NCBI RefSeq assembly: GCF_003268675.1
Contig: NZ_CP029378.1
Span: 2,480,001-2,544,000 of the forward strand
Direction: 5' to 3'
Length of the DNA stretch: 64,000 nt
Source: Streptomyces bacillaris
Lineage (GTDB): Bacteria > Actinomycetota > Actinomycetes > Streptomycetales > Streptomycetaceae
The position numbers and the translations under genes were made by a program. This document shows, one piece after another, positions 43,917 through 52,441 of this stretch. Under the pieces are notes generated by a model. It was not told where the DNA came from. It made no database searches and saw nothing but the letters and a program-made list of their open reading frames with translations. The first letter of the stretch is position 1, and each line of letters begins with the position of its first letter.

Positions 43917-44012
43917 TCAGCGACAGAGAATGTCGGCTACGCAGTGCCCGGTCACGCCGAGAAGCGCCAGCTCAAGGGCGGCGATCTCGGAGGGTGCGGG
44001 GCTGCGTGACAT
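43917..44012 (-). CDS. 31-residue Cys-containing leader peptide, probably leaderless mRNA
   Basis: ATG at 44012, stop at 43917. The peptide begins MSRSPAPSEIAALELALLG and ends TGHCVADILCR. Two Cys, with the second as penultimate residue, recall the short leader peptides placed before sulfur and transport operons in actinomycetes. No Shine-Dalgarno is present, but a consensus-like promoter puts the transcription start on or within one base of the ATG, which suggests leaderless translation. The next gene downstream is the oligopeptide-binding lipoprotein 291 bases on. Confidence 0.55.
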   Translation of the reverse strand: MSRSPAPSEIAALELALLGVTGHCVADILCR

Positions 44013-44019
44013 GCCGATA

Positions 44020-44049
44020 AATATGAACGGCCGCCTTGATCGCTGTCAA
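44020..44049 (-). promoter_or_regulatory. Vegetative promoter of the oligopeptide operon leader
   Basis: Minus-strand perfect -35 TTGACA (44049-44044), 18-base spacer, -10 CATATT (44025-44020) in an unusually AT-rich patch. The A of the leader ATG lies seven bases beyond the -10, the expected transcription start. Confidence 0.7.
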
Positions 44050-44090
44050 AGCGGATCAGGACGGCCGTCTCACCATGCGGACAGGGGTTG

Positions 44091-45527
44091 TCAACTGTCC
44101 GGGTACGCCCAGGGGTTGGGCTTGCACTTGATCCCGTCGATGTCCAGGGTTTTCGTCTGCTGCTGCATCACGGGGGCCAGGGCGCCGGGCGTGCGGCAGC
44201 TCACATGATTGTGTCCGAGCCGGTGGCCGACTTCGTGATTGATGAGCATCTGACGGTAGGCCAGCAGATTCTTCGGGCCGAAGGTGGCGGAACCCTGCGC
44301 CCACCGATAAGCGTTGATCATCACGCGGTCGGTCGAGGCGGAATCGCACGAGACATTGTCGACCGTGGTGTCCAGACCGGATTTCGCACACCATTCACCG
44401 GTCGTTCCCGGACTGGCGAGCGTGATCACGAAGTCGGGGCTCCCCGAGGAGATCCGCTCGAAGGTCATCGCGCCGTTGTGCGCCCAGCTCCGGTTGTCAT
44501 TCAGCGTCTTCTGGACGGCCTCCGCGAAGAGACCGGCATCGAGGGAGAGCCCCTTCTCGACATCGATCCGGTAGCGGTACTTCTGCCCCTTGCCGGGCGC
44601 CTTCGCCAGGCCGGGCACCGCCTCGAACGCCCCGGTCGCCTTCAGGTCCGCGGCGACCGGATAGGGCTGCGCCATCTTCTCCGCGTACGAGAGGGGCTTG
44701 ACCTCGGGCGGCCTGCTCGCGGGGTGCTCGGGGGTGGGCCGGGCATCCGAGCGCGAGGCGCCCTCGCCGCCGTCCCGTTCGACGCCCGCGGCACGGGCAG
44801 CGGCGGCCTCCCGGTCGGCGGAGTCATCGGCGACCTGTCCGGCCACCACGACCGCGAGGACGGTCGTCACGGCGGCAGCGGCGATCCCGGTGAAGGTCCG
44901 CCCCTTGCTTCCCTTGGGGCCGGGGCGCTCGGGGGCCGTCCCGTCCGGGCCACGGTCCGGTCCCTCCGGGGCACCCGCGTCGGGGGACACGGCCGGGGCG
45001 GACGCCTCGTCGTCGAAGGCGTCGTCGAAAGCGTCGACGAACTCCCGGCGCGGGCCCGGCATCGCGCCGGGCCCGGCGGCCGGCTGCCGCGCGGTCCGGT
45101 CGTCGGCGGCGCGCTGGGCGGCGACCCGCTGGGCGGACACCTGACGCGCCACGGCCTGCTCCCGGGCTTCCTGGTCCTGGCCGGAACCGGTCCCCCGGCC
45201 GGGGCCACGGCCCTGATCCTGCCCCTGGCTCTGGGGCCGGCGGCCGGGAGGCCCGTACGGCGTCGCGTGCTGCTGCCCGTACGGCTGCCGGGCGTACGCC
45301 GGTCCGGCGCCCCAGCCGCCGCCCGGCTCGTGGCTCTCGGGGTGGCCGCCGCGCACTTGGGGGGCGTCCTGGAAGGTCGCGGGCCCCTCGGCCGGGTCCA
45401 CCGCTCCCTGGCGCCTGCGCCGGCCGGTGCCGGGGGCGGGCCGGGGTACGGCGCGCCGGGCGCCCTGTTCCGCCGCTGCGGCGTCCGGGCGGGTGGCCTC
45501 GGCGCCCTTTCGGCTGTGTCGTCCCAC
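44091..45527 (-). CDS. DUF3152 membrane-anchored metalloprotease-like protein
   Basis: 478 residues from a GTG at 45527. The N-terminal ~215 residues are cytoplasmic and disordered (Gln/Gly/Arg/Pro-rich), then comes one transmembrane helix (TFTGIAAAAVTTVLAVVVAG) and an extracytoplasmic domain. That domain has the extended zinc motif HEVGHRLGHNH plus surrounding cysteines (SCRTPGA, CKPNPW), typical of DUF3152 and metzincin-like folds. Substrate unknown. The family occupies the same position next to the TetR gene in mycobacteria. Eight bases separate it from the alpha/beta-hydrolase upstream, so they are likely co-transcribed. Confidence 0.85.
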   Translation of the reverse strand: MGRHSRKGAEATRPDAAAAEQGARRAVPRPAPGTGRRRRQGAVDPAEGPATFQDAPQVRGGHPESHEPGGGWGAGPAYARQPYGQQHATPYGPPGRRPQSQGQDQGRGPGRGTGSGQDQEAREQAVARQVSAQRVAAQRAADDRTARQPAAGPGAMPGPRREFVDAFDDAFDDEASAPAVSPDAGAPEGPDRGPDGTAPERPGPKGSKGRTFTGIAAAAVTTVLAVVVAGQVADDSADREAAAARAAGVERDGGEGASRSDARPTPEHPASRPPEVKPLSYAEKMAQPYPVAADLKATGAFEAVPGLAKAPGKGQKYRYRIDVEKGLSLDAGLFAEAVQKTLNDNRSWAHNGAMTFERISSGSPDFVITLASPGTTGEWCAKSGLDTTVDNVSCDSASTDRVMINAYRWAQGSATFGPKNLLAYRQMLINHEVGHRLGHNHVSCRTPGALAPVMQQQTKTLDIDGIKCKPNPWAYPDS

Positions 45528-45535
45528 GCCCCGGA

Positions 45536-46501
45536 TCAGCTCCCGCCGCAATCGTCCAGCAGTTCCCGGAACGCCTGGGCGACCGCCTCCGGGTACTCCA
45601 TCATCGCCACGTGCCCCGCGTCGGGCAGGGTCAGCAGCCGGGCGTCGCGGAAGGCCGCGGACGCCCTGCGTGCCATCCGGTACGAGACGAGCTGGTCCCG
45701 TCCGCCGTACACGAGCTGGGTCGGTGCGAGCACCCGCTCGGCCTGGCGCCACAGTCCGTGCTGGCCGCCCAGGGTGTACGCGTCCACGATGCCCCGGGCC
45801 GAACGCGCCATCGCGTCCCAGAAGTACGGCAGCTCCAGCCGGCGCTCCATCTCGGCCACCGCGTTGCGGAAGCCTTCGTCGGAGACCCGTGCCGGATCGC
45901 CGTAACAGAGTGCCATGACTCCACGGGTCCGCTGCTCCGCCGTCCAGTCCTTCGTGAGCCGGGCGAACAGGGGAGCGACCCCCGGCACCGCCAGGAGCGC
46001 CGTCGGCGCGGCGGAGCGCTGCACCCGCCACTCGGGCAGCGCGGGCGAGATCAGGGTGAGGGTGCGCACGAGGTCGGGGCGGACGGCGGCCACCCGGGTG
46101 GCGACCGCGCCGCCCAGCGAGTTGCCGAACAGATGAACGGGGCCGCGTTCACCCGAGTCGAGCAGCCGGATCACCGCACGGGCGTGCCCGGTGACCGAGT
46201 AGTTGCCGTCGTCCGGCGGCGGCGAGTCGCCGAATCCGGGCAGATCGACGGCCTCGGGGTCGACGACGTCCGCCAGCAGCGGCATCAGCCCCGACCAGTT
46301 CTGCGAGGAGCCGCCGAGCCCGTGCACGAAGAGCGCGGGGGGCCGTCCCGTCCGGTCCACGGGCCGGGAACGGACGGTCAGCGTGAGCCCCGGCAGGGCC
46401 ACCGAGCGCAGCCGCTCCCCTTCGGCGACCCGGACGGCGCTGACCGTAGGAGCCGCCGCCGCGGCGACGGCCTGGGCACCCGGCAGCTCGGTCGAAGACA
46501 T
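45536..46501 (-). CDS. Alpha/beta-fold hydrolase
   Basis: 321 residues from an ATG at 46501. Catalytic features: LFVHGLGGSSQNW (oxyanion), LFGNSLGGAVATR (nucleophile Ser), YGGRDQLVSYRMAR (Asp) and PDAGHVAMMEYPE (His). The type resembles esterases or haloalkane-dehalogenase-like enzymes found beside DUF3152 genes. No signal peptide. It probably heads an operon with the DUF3152 gene. Substrate unknown. Confidence 0.87.
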   Translation of the reverse strand: MSSTELPGAQAVAAAAAPTVSAVRVAEGERLRSVALPGLTLTVRSRPVDRTGRPPALFVHGLGGSSQNWSGLMPLLADVVDPEAVDLPGFGDSPPPDDGNYSVTGHARAVIRLLDSGERGPVHLFGNSLGGAVATRVAAVRPDLVRTLTLISPALPEWRVQRSAAPTALLAVPGVAPLFARLTKDWTAEQRTRGVMALCYGDPARVSDEGFRNAVAEMERRLELPYFWDAMARSARGIVDAYTLGGQHGLWRQAERVLAPTQLVYGGRDQLVSYRMARRASAAFRDARLLTLPDAGHVAMMEYPEAVAQAFRELLDDCGGS

Positions 46502-46566
46502 GCGGCAATGTTACGAGACGATCACGTACCAGTTCATGTGTTCGCGGTCACAGGCCGCATCGCGGG

Positions 46567-46585
46567 GTAGGAGTGTTGCTCCTAC
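46567..46585. promoter_or_regulatory. Short inverted repeat in divergent promoter region
   Basis: GTAGGAG-TGTTG-CTCCTAC lies between the divergent hydrolase and acidic-protein genes. It could be an operator for a dimeric regulator or a hairpin in the 5' leader of the acidic-protein gene. Confidence 0.4.
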
Positions 46586-46637
46586 GCTGCAAGGGGAGCA
46601 CCTTGGAGCACCTTCAGGGGAAGAAAGGGAGCCATAG

Positions 46638-46853
46638 ATGACGGTCGACCCGAGCGACCCGGACACCTTCACCGACGCCGAGCCGGGGACCTCCGGCCCG
46701 GAGACCCCGGAGGCGGACGCCGTCGAGCAGCGGACGGACGTCCGCCCCGAGGACGACGAGCAGCTGGAGGACGCCGACCTGGCCACCGCCAACGAGGCCG
46801 ATGTGGCCGAACAGCGCAGGGTGATCCCACTGGACGAGGACGACTACCGGTAG
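46638..46853 (+). CDS. Small acidic conserved hypothetical protein
   Basis: 71 residues starting at ATG behind AAGGGAG. It is highly acidic (VDPSDPDTFTDAEPGTSG; DDEQLEDADLATANEADV) and ends IPLDEDDYR. It has no predicted structure and is probably disordered and cytoplasmic. It precedes the TetR gene on the same strand by 211 bases. Function unknown. Confidence 0.75.
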   Translation: MTVDPSDPDTFTDAEPGTSGPETPEADAVEQRTDVRPEDDEQLEDADLATANEADVAEQRRVIPLDEDDYR

Positions 46854-47064
46854 GACAGGGCTGTTGCCGGAGGCGATTGCGGGGGGATTACCGATGGAAC
46901 GCCCCGCTTTGCCCGTGACCTCGGAGAACTGCGGCTTCCGCAGCCGTCCGGTACGTGAAATTCTGCGTCCGCGCCGCGCGCACCGGGGTTACCCAAAAGT
47001 ACGATGGCTGTACGGCGCAGCGTGTACGGATCGGCTGTGCTGGAACACACATTTGGGAGGCGGC

Positions 47065-47706
47065 GTGAGCGCCATCGAGCAGACAGAGGCAGCGCGCCCG
47101 CGGGGCACGCGTCTTCCCCGCCGCGCCCGACGCAATCAGCTGCTGGGCGCCGCGCAGGAGGTCTTTGTCGCACAGGGCTACCACTCCGCCGCGATGGACG
47201 ACATCGCCGAGCGTGCCGGGGTGAGCAAGCCGGTGCTCTACCAGCACTTCCCCGGGAAGCTGGAGCTGTATCTGGCCCTCCTGGACCAGCACTGCGAGTC
47301 GCTCCTCCAGGCCGTGGTGACGGCGCTGGCGTCGACGACCGACAACAAGCTGCGCGTCGAGGCGACCATGGACGCCTATTTCGCGTACGTGGAGGACGAG
47401 GGCGGCGCCTTCCGGCTCGTCTTCGAGTCGGACCTGACCAACGAGCCCGCCGTGCGCGAGCGGGTGGACCGGGTCTCCCTCCAGTGCGCCGAGGCGATCT
47501 CCGACGTGATCGCCGGGGACACCGGGCTCTCCAAGGACGAGTCGATGCTCCTGGCGGTCGGGCTCGGCGGCGTGTCGCAGGTGGTGGCGCGCTACTGGCT
47601 CTCCAGCGGCTCCAGCATCCCGCGCGACACGGCGGTGCAGCTGCTCACCTCGCTGGCCTGGCGGGGCATCGCGGGCTTCCCGCTGCACGGCGTCGAGCAG
47701 CACTGA
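47065..47706 (+). CDS. TetR/AcrR family transcriptional regulator
   Basis: 213 residues from a GTG at 47065 behind GGGAGG. The N-terminal helix-turn-helix is clear: RRNQLLGAAQEVFVAQGYHS, AAMDDIAERAGVSKPVLYQH and FPGKLELYLAL. The ligand domain has DAYFAYVEDEGGAFRLVF. The orthologue in mycobacteria sits next to the DUF3107 gene, as here. An in-frame ATG at 46894 would add an unrelated extension and lacks a good ribosome-binding site. The target is unknown; autoregulation is likely. Confidence 0.9.
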   Translation: MSAIEQTEAARPRGTRLPRRARRNQLLGAAQEVFVAQGYHSAAMDDIAERAGVSKPVLYQHFPGKLELYLALLDQHCESLLQAVVTALASTTDNKLRVEATMDAYFAYVEDEGGAFRLVFESDLTNEPAVRERVDRVSLQCAEAISDVIAGDTGLSKDESMLLAVGLGGVSQVVARYWLSSGSSIPRDTAVQLLTSLAWRGIAGFPLHGVEQH

Positions 47707-47846
47707 CCCCCCGTCCCGGCCGGATCCCGGAGCGTGTTCGCTGCGGGCGATGCCGGTCGGGCCGTGAGGCGTGCTCCCACCGGGCTAATGTGGCTGCGTA
47801 CGGCGCGGTTCGCCGCGCAGGGACTGACCGTCGGAGGGACATAGCC

Positions 47847-48074
47847 GTGGAGGTCAAGATCGGGGTGCAGCACACGCCCCGCGAGATCGTTCTGGAGAGC
47901 GGGCTTTCCGCCGAGGACGTCGAGAGCGCGGTCGCCGCTGCACTGGGCGGCAAGGCGGAGCTGCTGAGCCTCACGGACGACAAGGGCCGCAAGGTCCTGG
48001 TACCGGCCGACCGCATCGCGTACGTGGAGATCGGTGAGCCGACCACCCGGCGTGTGGGGTTCGGCGCGCTGTAG
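47847..48074 (+). CDS. DUF3107 conserved protein
   Basis: 75 residues from a GTG behind GGAGGG. The whole sequence is the DUF3107 domain: MEVKIGVQHTPREIVLESGL, SAEDVESAVAAALGG, then DRIAYVEIGEPTTRRVGFGAL. It is a small cytoplasmic protein conserved beside the TetR gene across actinomycetes, with no known activity. A 20-bp perfect terminator follows. Confidence 0.9.
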   Translation: MEVKIGVQHTPREIVLESGLSAEDVESAVAAALGGKAELLSLTDDKGRKVLVPADRIAYVEIGEPTTRRVGFGAL

Positions 48075-48101
48075 TCCTCTGGACGCGGTGAGCTGGTGAG
48101 C

Positions 48102-48144
48102 ACGGGAGCGGCCCGGCGGGATCTTCCCGCCGGGCCGCTCCCGT
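48102..48144. terminator. Perfect-stem terminator after DUF3107
   Basis: 20-bp perfect inverted repeat (48102-48121 with 48125-48144) and TCT loop. No T-tract. Confidence 0.85.
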
Positions 48145-48164
48145 ATGCCTGCTCCCGTATGCCT
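48137..48164. repeat. Tandem duplication of a 14-base unit
   Basis: GCTCCCGTATGCCT occurs twice in a row, beginning inside the right arm of the preceding terminator. Probably a local duplication without function. Confidence 0.6.
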
Positions 48165-48333
48165 CGGCGGGAGCGCCCTCTACCCAGGCCGGGGGTGCCG
48201 TAAGCGCTGGTCGACCAGGCCTTACCCGTACGGGTTTCCCCGGCTCGGCGGAGGGTTGTGAGGCGTGGGCCACGGGTAGTACCGCCTACGACCGATTCGC
48301 CTGCCCCGCACACCCCCGCGAGGTGATCCTCAA

Positions 48334-48606
48334 GTGCTCTGGGAATCCTTCGGCGCCACCGTGCTCGGACTCGTCCTGTCCTGGGCGGCTCTCCGCTCCC
48401 TGTCCGCCCGGCTCCCGTCCGCCCGTGCCGTCTATGCCACCGGCGCGCTCGGGGCGCTGTTCGGGGCGTTCCTCACCCACTCGGCGCTGGGCCCCGGCCA
48501 TGGGGTGGCGACGCTGATCGGTGCCGTCTCCGTCGGGGCGGTGACGCTGTCGCTGCTGATCCGCCCGCGCGGCCGCCGCCTCACGAGGTCGGCGGCGGCC
48601 CAATAG
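48334..48606 (+). CDS. Small membrane protein
   Basis: 90 residues from a GTG behind GAGGTGAT. Three hydrophobic helices are predicted: FGATVLGLVLSWAALRSL, AVYATGALGALFGAFLTH and HGVATLIGAVSVGAVTLSLL. A basic cytoplasmic end (RPRGRRLTRSAAAQ) follows. Function unknown. It converges on the ferritin-like gene, 8 bases between stops. Confidence 0.75.
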   Translation: MLWESFGATVLGLVLSWAALRSLSARLPSARAVYATGALGALFGAFLTHSALGPGHGVATLIGAVSVGAVTLSLLIRPRGRRLTRSAAAQ

Positions 48607-48614
48607 CCCAGGGG

Positions 48615-49361
48615 CTACGCGGCCAGCCCCAGCGCGGCCATGCGCTTGGTGTGGGCCTCGGTGATCCGGGAGAACATCCGGCCCACCTCCGCCAGGTCGA
48701 AGCCGTCCGCGACGCCGCCCACCAGCATCGTCGAGAGCGCGTCGCGGTCCGCGACCACCCGCTGGGCCTGCGAGAGCGCCTCGCCCATCAGCCGGCGGGC
48801 CCAGAGCGCAAGCCGCCCGCCGACGCGCGGGTCGGCCTCGATCGCGGCGCGCACCTTCTCCACGGCGAAGTTGCCGTGGCCCGTGTCGTCGAGCACGGCG
48901 AGGACAAGGGCGCGGGTGTCCGAGTCGAGCCGGGCCGCGACCTCCCGGTAGAAGTCGCTGGCGATCGAGTCACCCACGTACGCCTTGACCAGGCCCTCCA
49001 GCCAGTCGGACGGGGCCGTCTGGCGGTGGAAGTCGTCGAGCGCCTTGGCGAAGGGCTCCATCGCGGTGGTGGGGTCCTCCTCGATGGCGCCGAGCCGCTC
49101 GGTCAGCCGCTCGAAGTGGTGGAACTCGGCGGCGGCCATCTTCGCCAGCTCCGCCTTGTCCCCGAGGGTCGGCGCGAGTTTCGCGTCCTCCGCGAGCCGC
49201 TCGAAGGCGGCCAGCTCGCCGTAGGCGAGGGCGCCCAGCAGGTCCACGACCGCGGCGCGGTACTGCGGCTCCGCGGCGGCGGTGGCCCAGTCCTGGGCGG
49301 CGATTCCGGTCGCTCCGGGCGCTTCTTCGGGGTGTTCAGTGGCGTTGTCAGGCGTCTCCAT
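48615..49361 (-). CDS. Ferritin-like fold protein (MiaE_2 type)
   Basis: 248 residues from an ATG at 49361. The all-helical sequence carries paired Glu/His residues that fit a di-iron four-helix bundle: YGELAAFERLAEDA, AAAEFHHFERLTERL, and later ASDFYREVAARL and DDTGHGNFAVEKV. It matches the actinobacterial ferritin-like or MiaE-like hydroxylase family that lies next to the DEAD-box helicase gene. The substrate is unknown. An upstream in-frame extension lacks homology. Confidence 0.82.
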   Translation of the reverse strand: METPDNATEHPEEAPGATGIAAQDWATAAAEPQYRAAVVDLLGALAYGELAAFERLAEDAKLAPTLGDKAELAKMAAAEFHHFERLTERLGAIEEDPTTAMEPFAKALDDFHRQTAPSDWLEGLVKAYVGDSIASDFYREVAARLDSDTRALVLAVLDDTGHGNFAVEKVRAAIEADPRVGGRLALWARRLMGEALSQAQRVVADRDALSTMLVGGVADGFDLAEVGRMFSRITEAHTKRMAALGLAA

Positions 49362-49743
49362 GAACCGCACAATAGCCCGCCCGACGAGGGGTGGAAGGGC
49401 CCGGTCAGCAGCGGACATCACACCGTTCCGATGAATTCGTCCAACACACATGCACGAATCCGGGGTACAGTGGTATTGCGCTTACTGAGCATTTTCCTGT
49501 GCCAGGGGCGCGTCCTTGAATGAGGATGCCCGGTCGGTGGCCCGATCGGCTCCGACCCGACAGCCCTCCACGCGGTGCGTACGACACGTACGACTGCAGA
49601 TGAGGGGCCCCCTCAGCGGCACGAGCGCTCGAGCGACGGCAGTGGTCCCGCGCCACCCGGCCTCCCACGGCCGGATGACCAACCCGGCACGGTACGACCC
49701 CCAGCGTTCGCCTCGGGCCGCGTCTCACAGAAGAGGCAGCACC
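49362..49743. other. Intergenic region and probable long 5' leader of DEAD-box gene
   Basis: 382 bases between divergent genes. It includes the inverted repeat CGTACGACACGTACG near 49576 and no strong Shine-Dalgarno before any in-frame ATG. Its readable frame (from ATG 49516) encodes a Arg/Pro/Ser-rich sequence without homology, so I treat it as non-coding. A long leader is usual for DEAD-box genes that respond to cold or translation stress. Confidence 0.5.
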
Positions 49744-52098
49744 CTGACTACGTTCCGCGACCTCGGCATTCTTCCCGAGACGGCCGAAGCCCTCGAGGCA
49801 GTCGGCATCATGTCCCCCTTCCCCATCCAGGAGCTGACGCTCCCCGTCGCGCTCTCCGGCTCCGACGTCATCGGCCAGGCCAAGACCGGCACCGGCAAGA
49901 CGCTCGGCTTCGGACTCCCCCTCCTGGAGCGCGTCACCGTCCCCGCCGACGTCGAGGCGGGGCGCGCGAAGCCCGAAGAGCTGACCGACGCCCCCCAGGC
50001 GCTCGTCGTCGTCCCCACCCGTGAGCTGTGCACCCAGGTCACCAACGACCTGCTGACCGCCGGCAAGGTCCGTAACGTCCGCGTTCTCGCGATCTACGGC
50101 GGCCGGGCGTACGAGCCCCAGGTGGAGGCCCTCAAGAAGGGCGTCGACGTGATCGTCGGCACCCCGGGCCGGCTGCTCGACCTGGCGGGCCAGCGCAAGC
50201 TGGACCTCTCCCACATCCGCGGGCTCGTCCTGGACGAGGCCGACGAGATGCTGGACCTGGGCTTCCTGCCCGACGTCGAGCGCATCATCACGATGCTGCC
50301 GGCCAAGCGCCAGACGATGCTGTTCTCGGCCACCATGCCCGGTGCCGTCATCAGCCTCGCCCGCCGCTACATGTCGCAGCCGACCCACATCAACGCCACC
50401 TCGCCGGACGACGAGGGCACGACCGTCAAGAACACCGAGCAGCACGTCTACCGCGCGCACTCGATGGACAAGCCCGAGATGGTCTCGCGGATCCTCCAGG
50501 CCGAGGGCCGCGGGCTGGCGATGATCTTCTGCCGGACCAAGCGGACGGCGGCCGACATCGCGGAGCAACTGGAGAAGCGCGGCTTCGCCTCCGGCGCGGT
50601 CCACGGCGACCTCGGCCAGGGCGCCCGCGAGCAGGCGCTGCGCGCCTTCCGCAACGGCAAGGTCGACGTCCTCGTCTGCACGGATGTCGCCGCGCGCGGC
50701 ATCGACGTCGAGGGTGTGACCCATGTCATCAACTACCAGTCGCCGGAGGACGAGAAGACCTACCTCCACCGCATCGGCCGCACCGGCCGGGCGGGTGCCA
50801 AGGGCACCGCGATCACGCTGGTCGACTGGGACGACATCCCGCGCTGGCAGCTGATCAACAAGGCGCTGGACCTGAAGTTCCCGGACCCGCCGGAGACGTA
50901 CTCCACCTCGCCGCACCTCTTCGAGGAGCTGGGCATCCCGGCCGGCACCAAGGGTGTCCTGCCGCGCGCCGAGCGGACCCGTGCCGGTCTGCGTGCGGAG
51001 GAGGTCGAGGACCTGGGCGAGACCGGTGGCCGCGGCCGCAGGTCCGCCGCCCCGGCACCGGCCCGTGAGGAGCGCGAGCCCCGTACGCGTACGCCGCGTC
51101 AGCGCCGCCGTACCCGTGGCGGGTCCACCATGACGGAGTCCACGGCGACGGTCCCGGCCCCCGCCAAGGAGGCCACACCGGTCGCCCCGGCCGGTGACGA
51201 GCCGTCCGAGGCCCAGGCGCGCACCCCGCGCCGCCGTCGCCGTACGCGGATCGGCGTGGCCGACACCGTGACCGAGCCCCTGACCGAGGCGTCCGTGGCG
51301 GTCGCCGAGGCCCCGGCGGCTCCCGCCTCGGCCGCCGATGTCGTGGCCGAGCCGGTGGCGGCCGCCGTGGCCGAGCCGGTCGTGGAGCCGGTGGCGGAGG
51401 CCAAGCCGCGCCGCCGTCGCAGCCGCGCCGCGAAGCCGGTGGCCGCCGAGCCGGTGGCGCAGATTCCCGCCGCCGCTGCCCCGGCCGAGGCCGGGTTCCA
51501 GACCGTGGCGGCCGCCGCAGGCATCGCGGAGCCGGTGGCCGAGCCGGTCGCGACCCGGCCGCGCCGCCGCGCCCGGATCGTACAGCCGGCCGACGAGGTC
51601 GACTTCCAGATCGCCCCGCCCTCCGAGCCGGAGCCGGAGGCGAAGACCCGCCGCCGCCCGGCCCGCGCCACGAGCCGCCCGAAGGCCGAGGCCACCACGA
51701 AGGCCGAGCCGAAGCCGAAGGCCGAAGCGGTCACGGAGACCGAGTCGAAGCCGAAGCGGGCGACCCGGGCGAAGGCCGCGGCCCCCGCCGAGGCGGCCGC
51801 ACCGGAGGCACCGGTGGCCGACGGGACCGAGACGAAGCCCCGTCGCCGTCGCGCCACCCGCGCCGCGAGCAACGCGGAGGCCGGGACGGTCGCGCCGGAG
51901 GCCCCGGCCGCCGACGAGACCGAGGCCAAGCCCCGGCGCCGCCGCGCGACCCGGAGCGTCACCTCGACCGCGTCCCAGGAGGCCGCCGTGGTCTCCGAGG
52001 CCGAGGCCGTGGTGAGCGAGGCCGCCGCCGAGACGAAGCCGCGCCGCCGCCGCGCCACCCGCGCCGCGGGCAAGGCGACGGCCTCGACCGAGAGCTGA
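49744..52098 (+). CDS. DEAD-box RNA helicase with Arg-rich C-terminal tail
   Basis: 784 residues if the CTG at 49744 (AGAGG nine bases upstream, immediately before TTFRDLGI) is the start; in-frame ATGs at 49516, 49600 and 49675 lack good sites. Motifs: FRDLGI...PFPIQE (Q), AKTGTGKT, VLDEADEML, SAT, and HRIGRTGRAG, in a RhlE/DeaD-like core to about residue 410. The remaining ~370 residues are low complexity Ala/Glu/Pro with repeated KPRRRR-ATRA patches, likely RNA binding. It remodels structured RNA, perhaps ribosome precursors. A long hairpin follows. Confidence 0.9.
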   Translation: MTTFRDLGILPETAEALEAVGIMSPFPIQELTLPVALSGSDVIGQAKTGTGKTLGFGLPLLERVTVPADVEAGRAKPEELTDAPQALVVVPTRELCTQVTNDLLTAGKVRNVRVLAIYGGRAYEPQVEALKKGVDVIVGTPGRLLDLAGQRKLDLSHIRGLVLDEADEMLDLGFLPDVERIITMLPAKRQTMLFSATMPGAVISLARRYMSQPTHINATSPDDEGTTVKNTEQHVYRAHSMDKPEMVSRILQAEGRGLAMIFCRTKRTAADIAEQLEKRGFASGAVHGDLGQGAREQALRAFRNGKVDVLVCTDVAARGIDVEGVTHVINYQSPEDEKTYLHRIGRTGRAGAKGTAITLVDWDDIPRWQLINKALDLKFPDPPETYSTSPHLFEELGIPAGTKGVLPRAERTRAGLRAEEVEDLGETGGRGRRSAAPAPAREEREPRTRTPRQRRRTRGGSTMTESTATVPAPAKEATPVAPAGDEPSEAQARTPRRRRRTRIGVADTVTEPLTEASVAVAEAPAAPASAADVVAEPVAAAVAEPVVEPVAEAKPRRRRSRAAKPVAAEPVAQIPAAAAPAEAGFQTVAAAAGIAEPVAEPVATRPRRRARIVQPADEVDFQIAPPSEPEPEAKTRRRPARATSRPKAEATTKAEPKPKAEAVTETESKPKRATRAKAAAPAEAAAPEAPVADGTETKPRRRRATRAASNAEAGTVAPEAPAADETEAKPRRRRATRSVTSTASQEAAVVSEAEAVVSEAAAETKPRRRRATRAAGKATASTES

Positions 52099-52117
52099 CG
52101 CCCCACCTGCTCCACCC

Positions 52118-52158
52118 ACGGCCCCGGCCCCCGCACACACTGCGGGGGCCGGGGCCGT
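52118..52158. terminator. Terminator after DEAD-box helicase
   Basis: 18-bp perfect GC-rich stem (52118-52135 with 52141-52158) and CACAC loop. Confidence 0.88.
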
Positions 52159-52441
52159 TCCGGCTGCCTGGCCACGGAGGACGGACCACGGACGACGGAC
52201 CAAGCCGAGCGGCACAGGGACCGCCGGGCAGGCCCTATGGCACCCGGGCAACCACGGGCAACCACGGGCAACCATCGGACCCGGCGGTACCCACGGCGTC
52301 CTGGCCAGGCCCCGGCGCGCCACACAGGCTGCCCGGCGGTCCCTTTGGCACCTACGGCGGCCCACCAGCCGCCCTCCGCATCGCGCCCCCTCCGGCTCCC
52401 CCGTCGTGCCCCCGGCCCGGTCACGGCGATAGCCTCGCCCC
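52159..52441. other. Non-coding region with short tandem repeats
   Basis: Between the helicase terminator and the next hydrolase gene. It holds three copies of GGGCAACCAC (52246-52275) and loosely repeated GGACGGACCACGG. No gene or convincing promoter was found. Confidence 0.4.

Noticed and set aside
46854..47064. N-terminal extension of the TetR regulator from the ATG at 46894
   Set aside because: No ribosome-binding site, unrelated to TetR N-termini, whereas GTG 47065 follows GGGAGG and gives the normal length.
49516..49743. N-terminal extension of the DEAD-box helicase
   Set aside because: The Arg/Pro-rich translation lacks homology and ribosome-binding sites, and the Q-motif begins right after 49744. 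Kept as uncertain.
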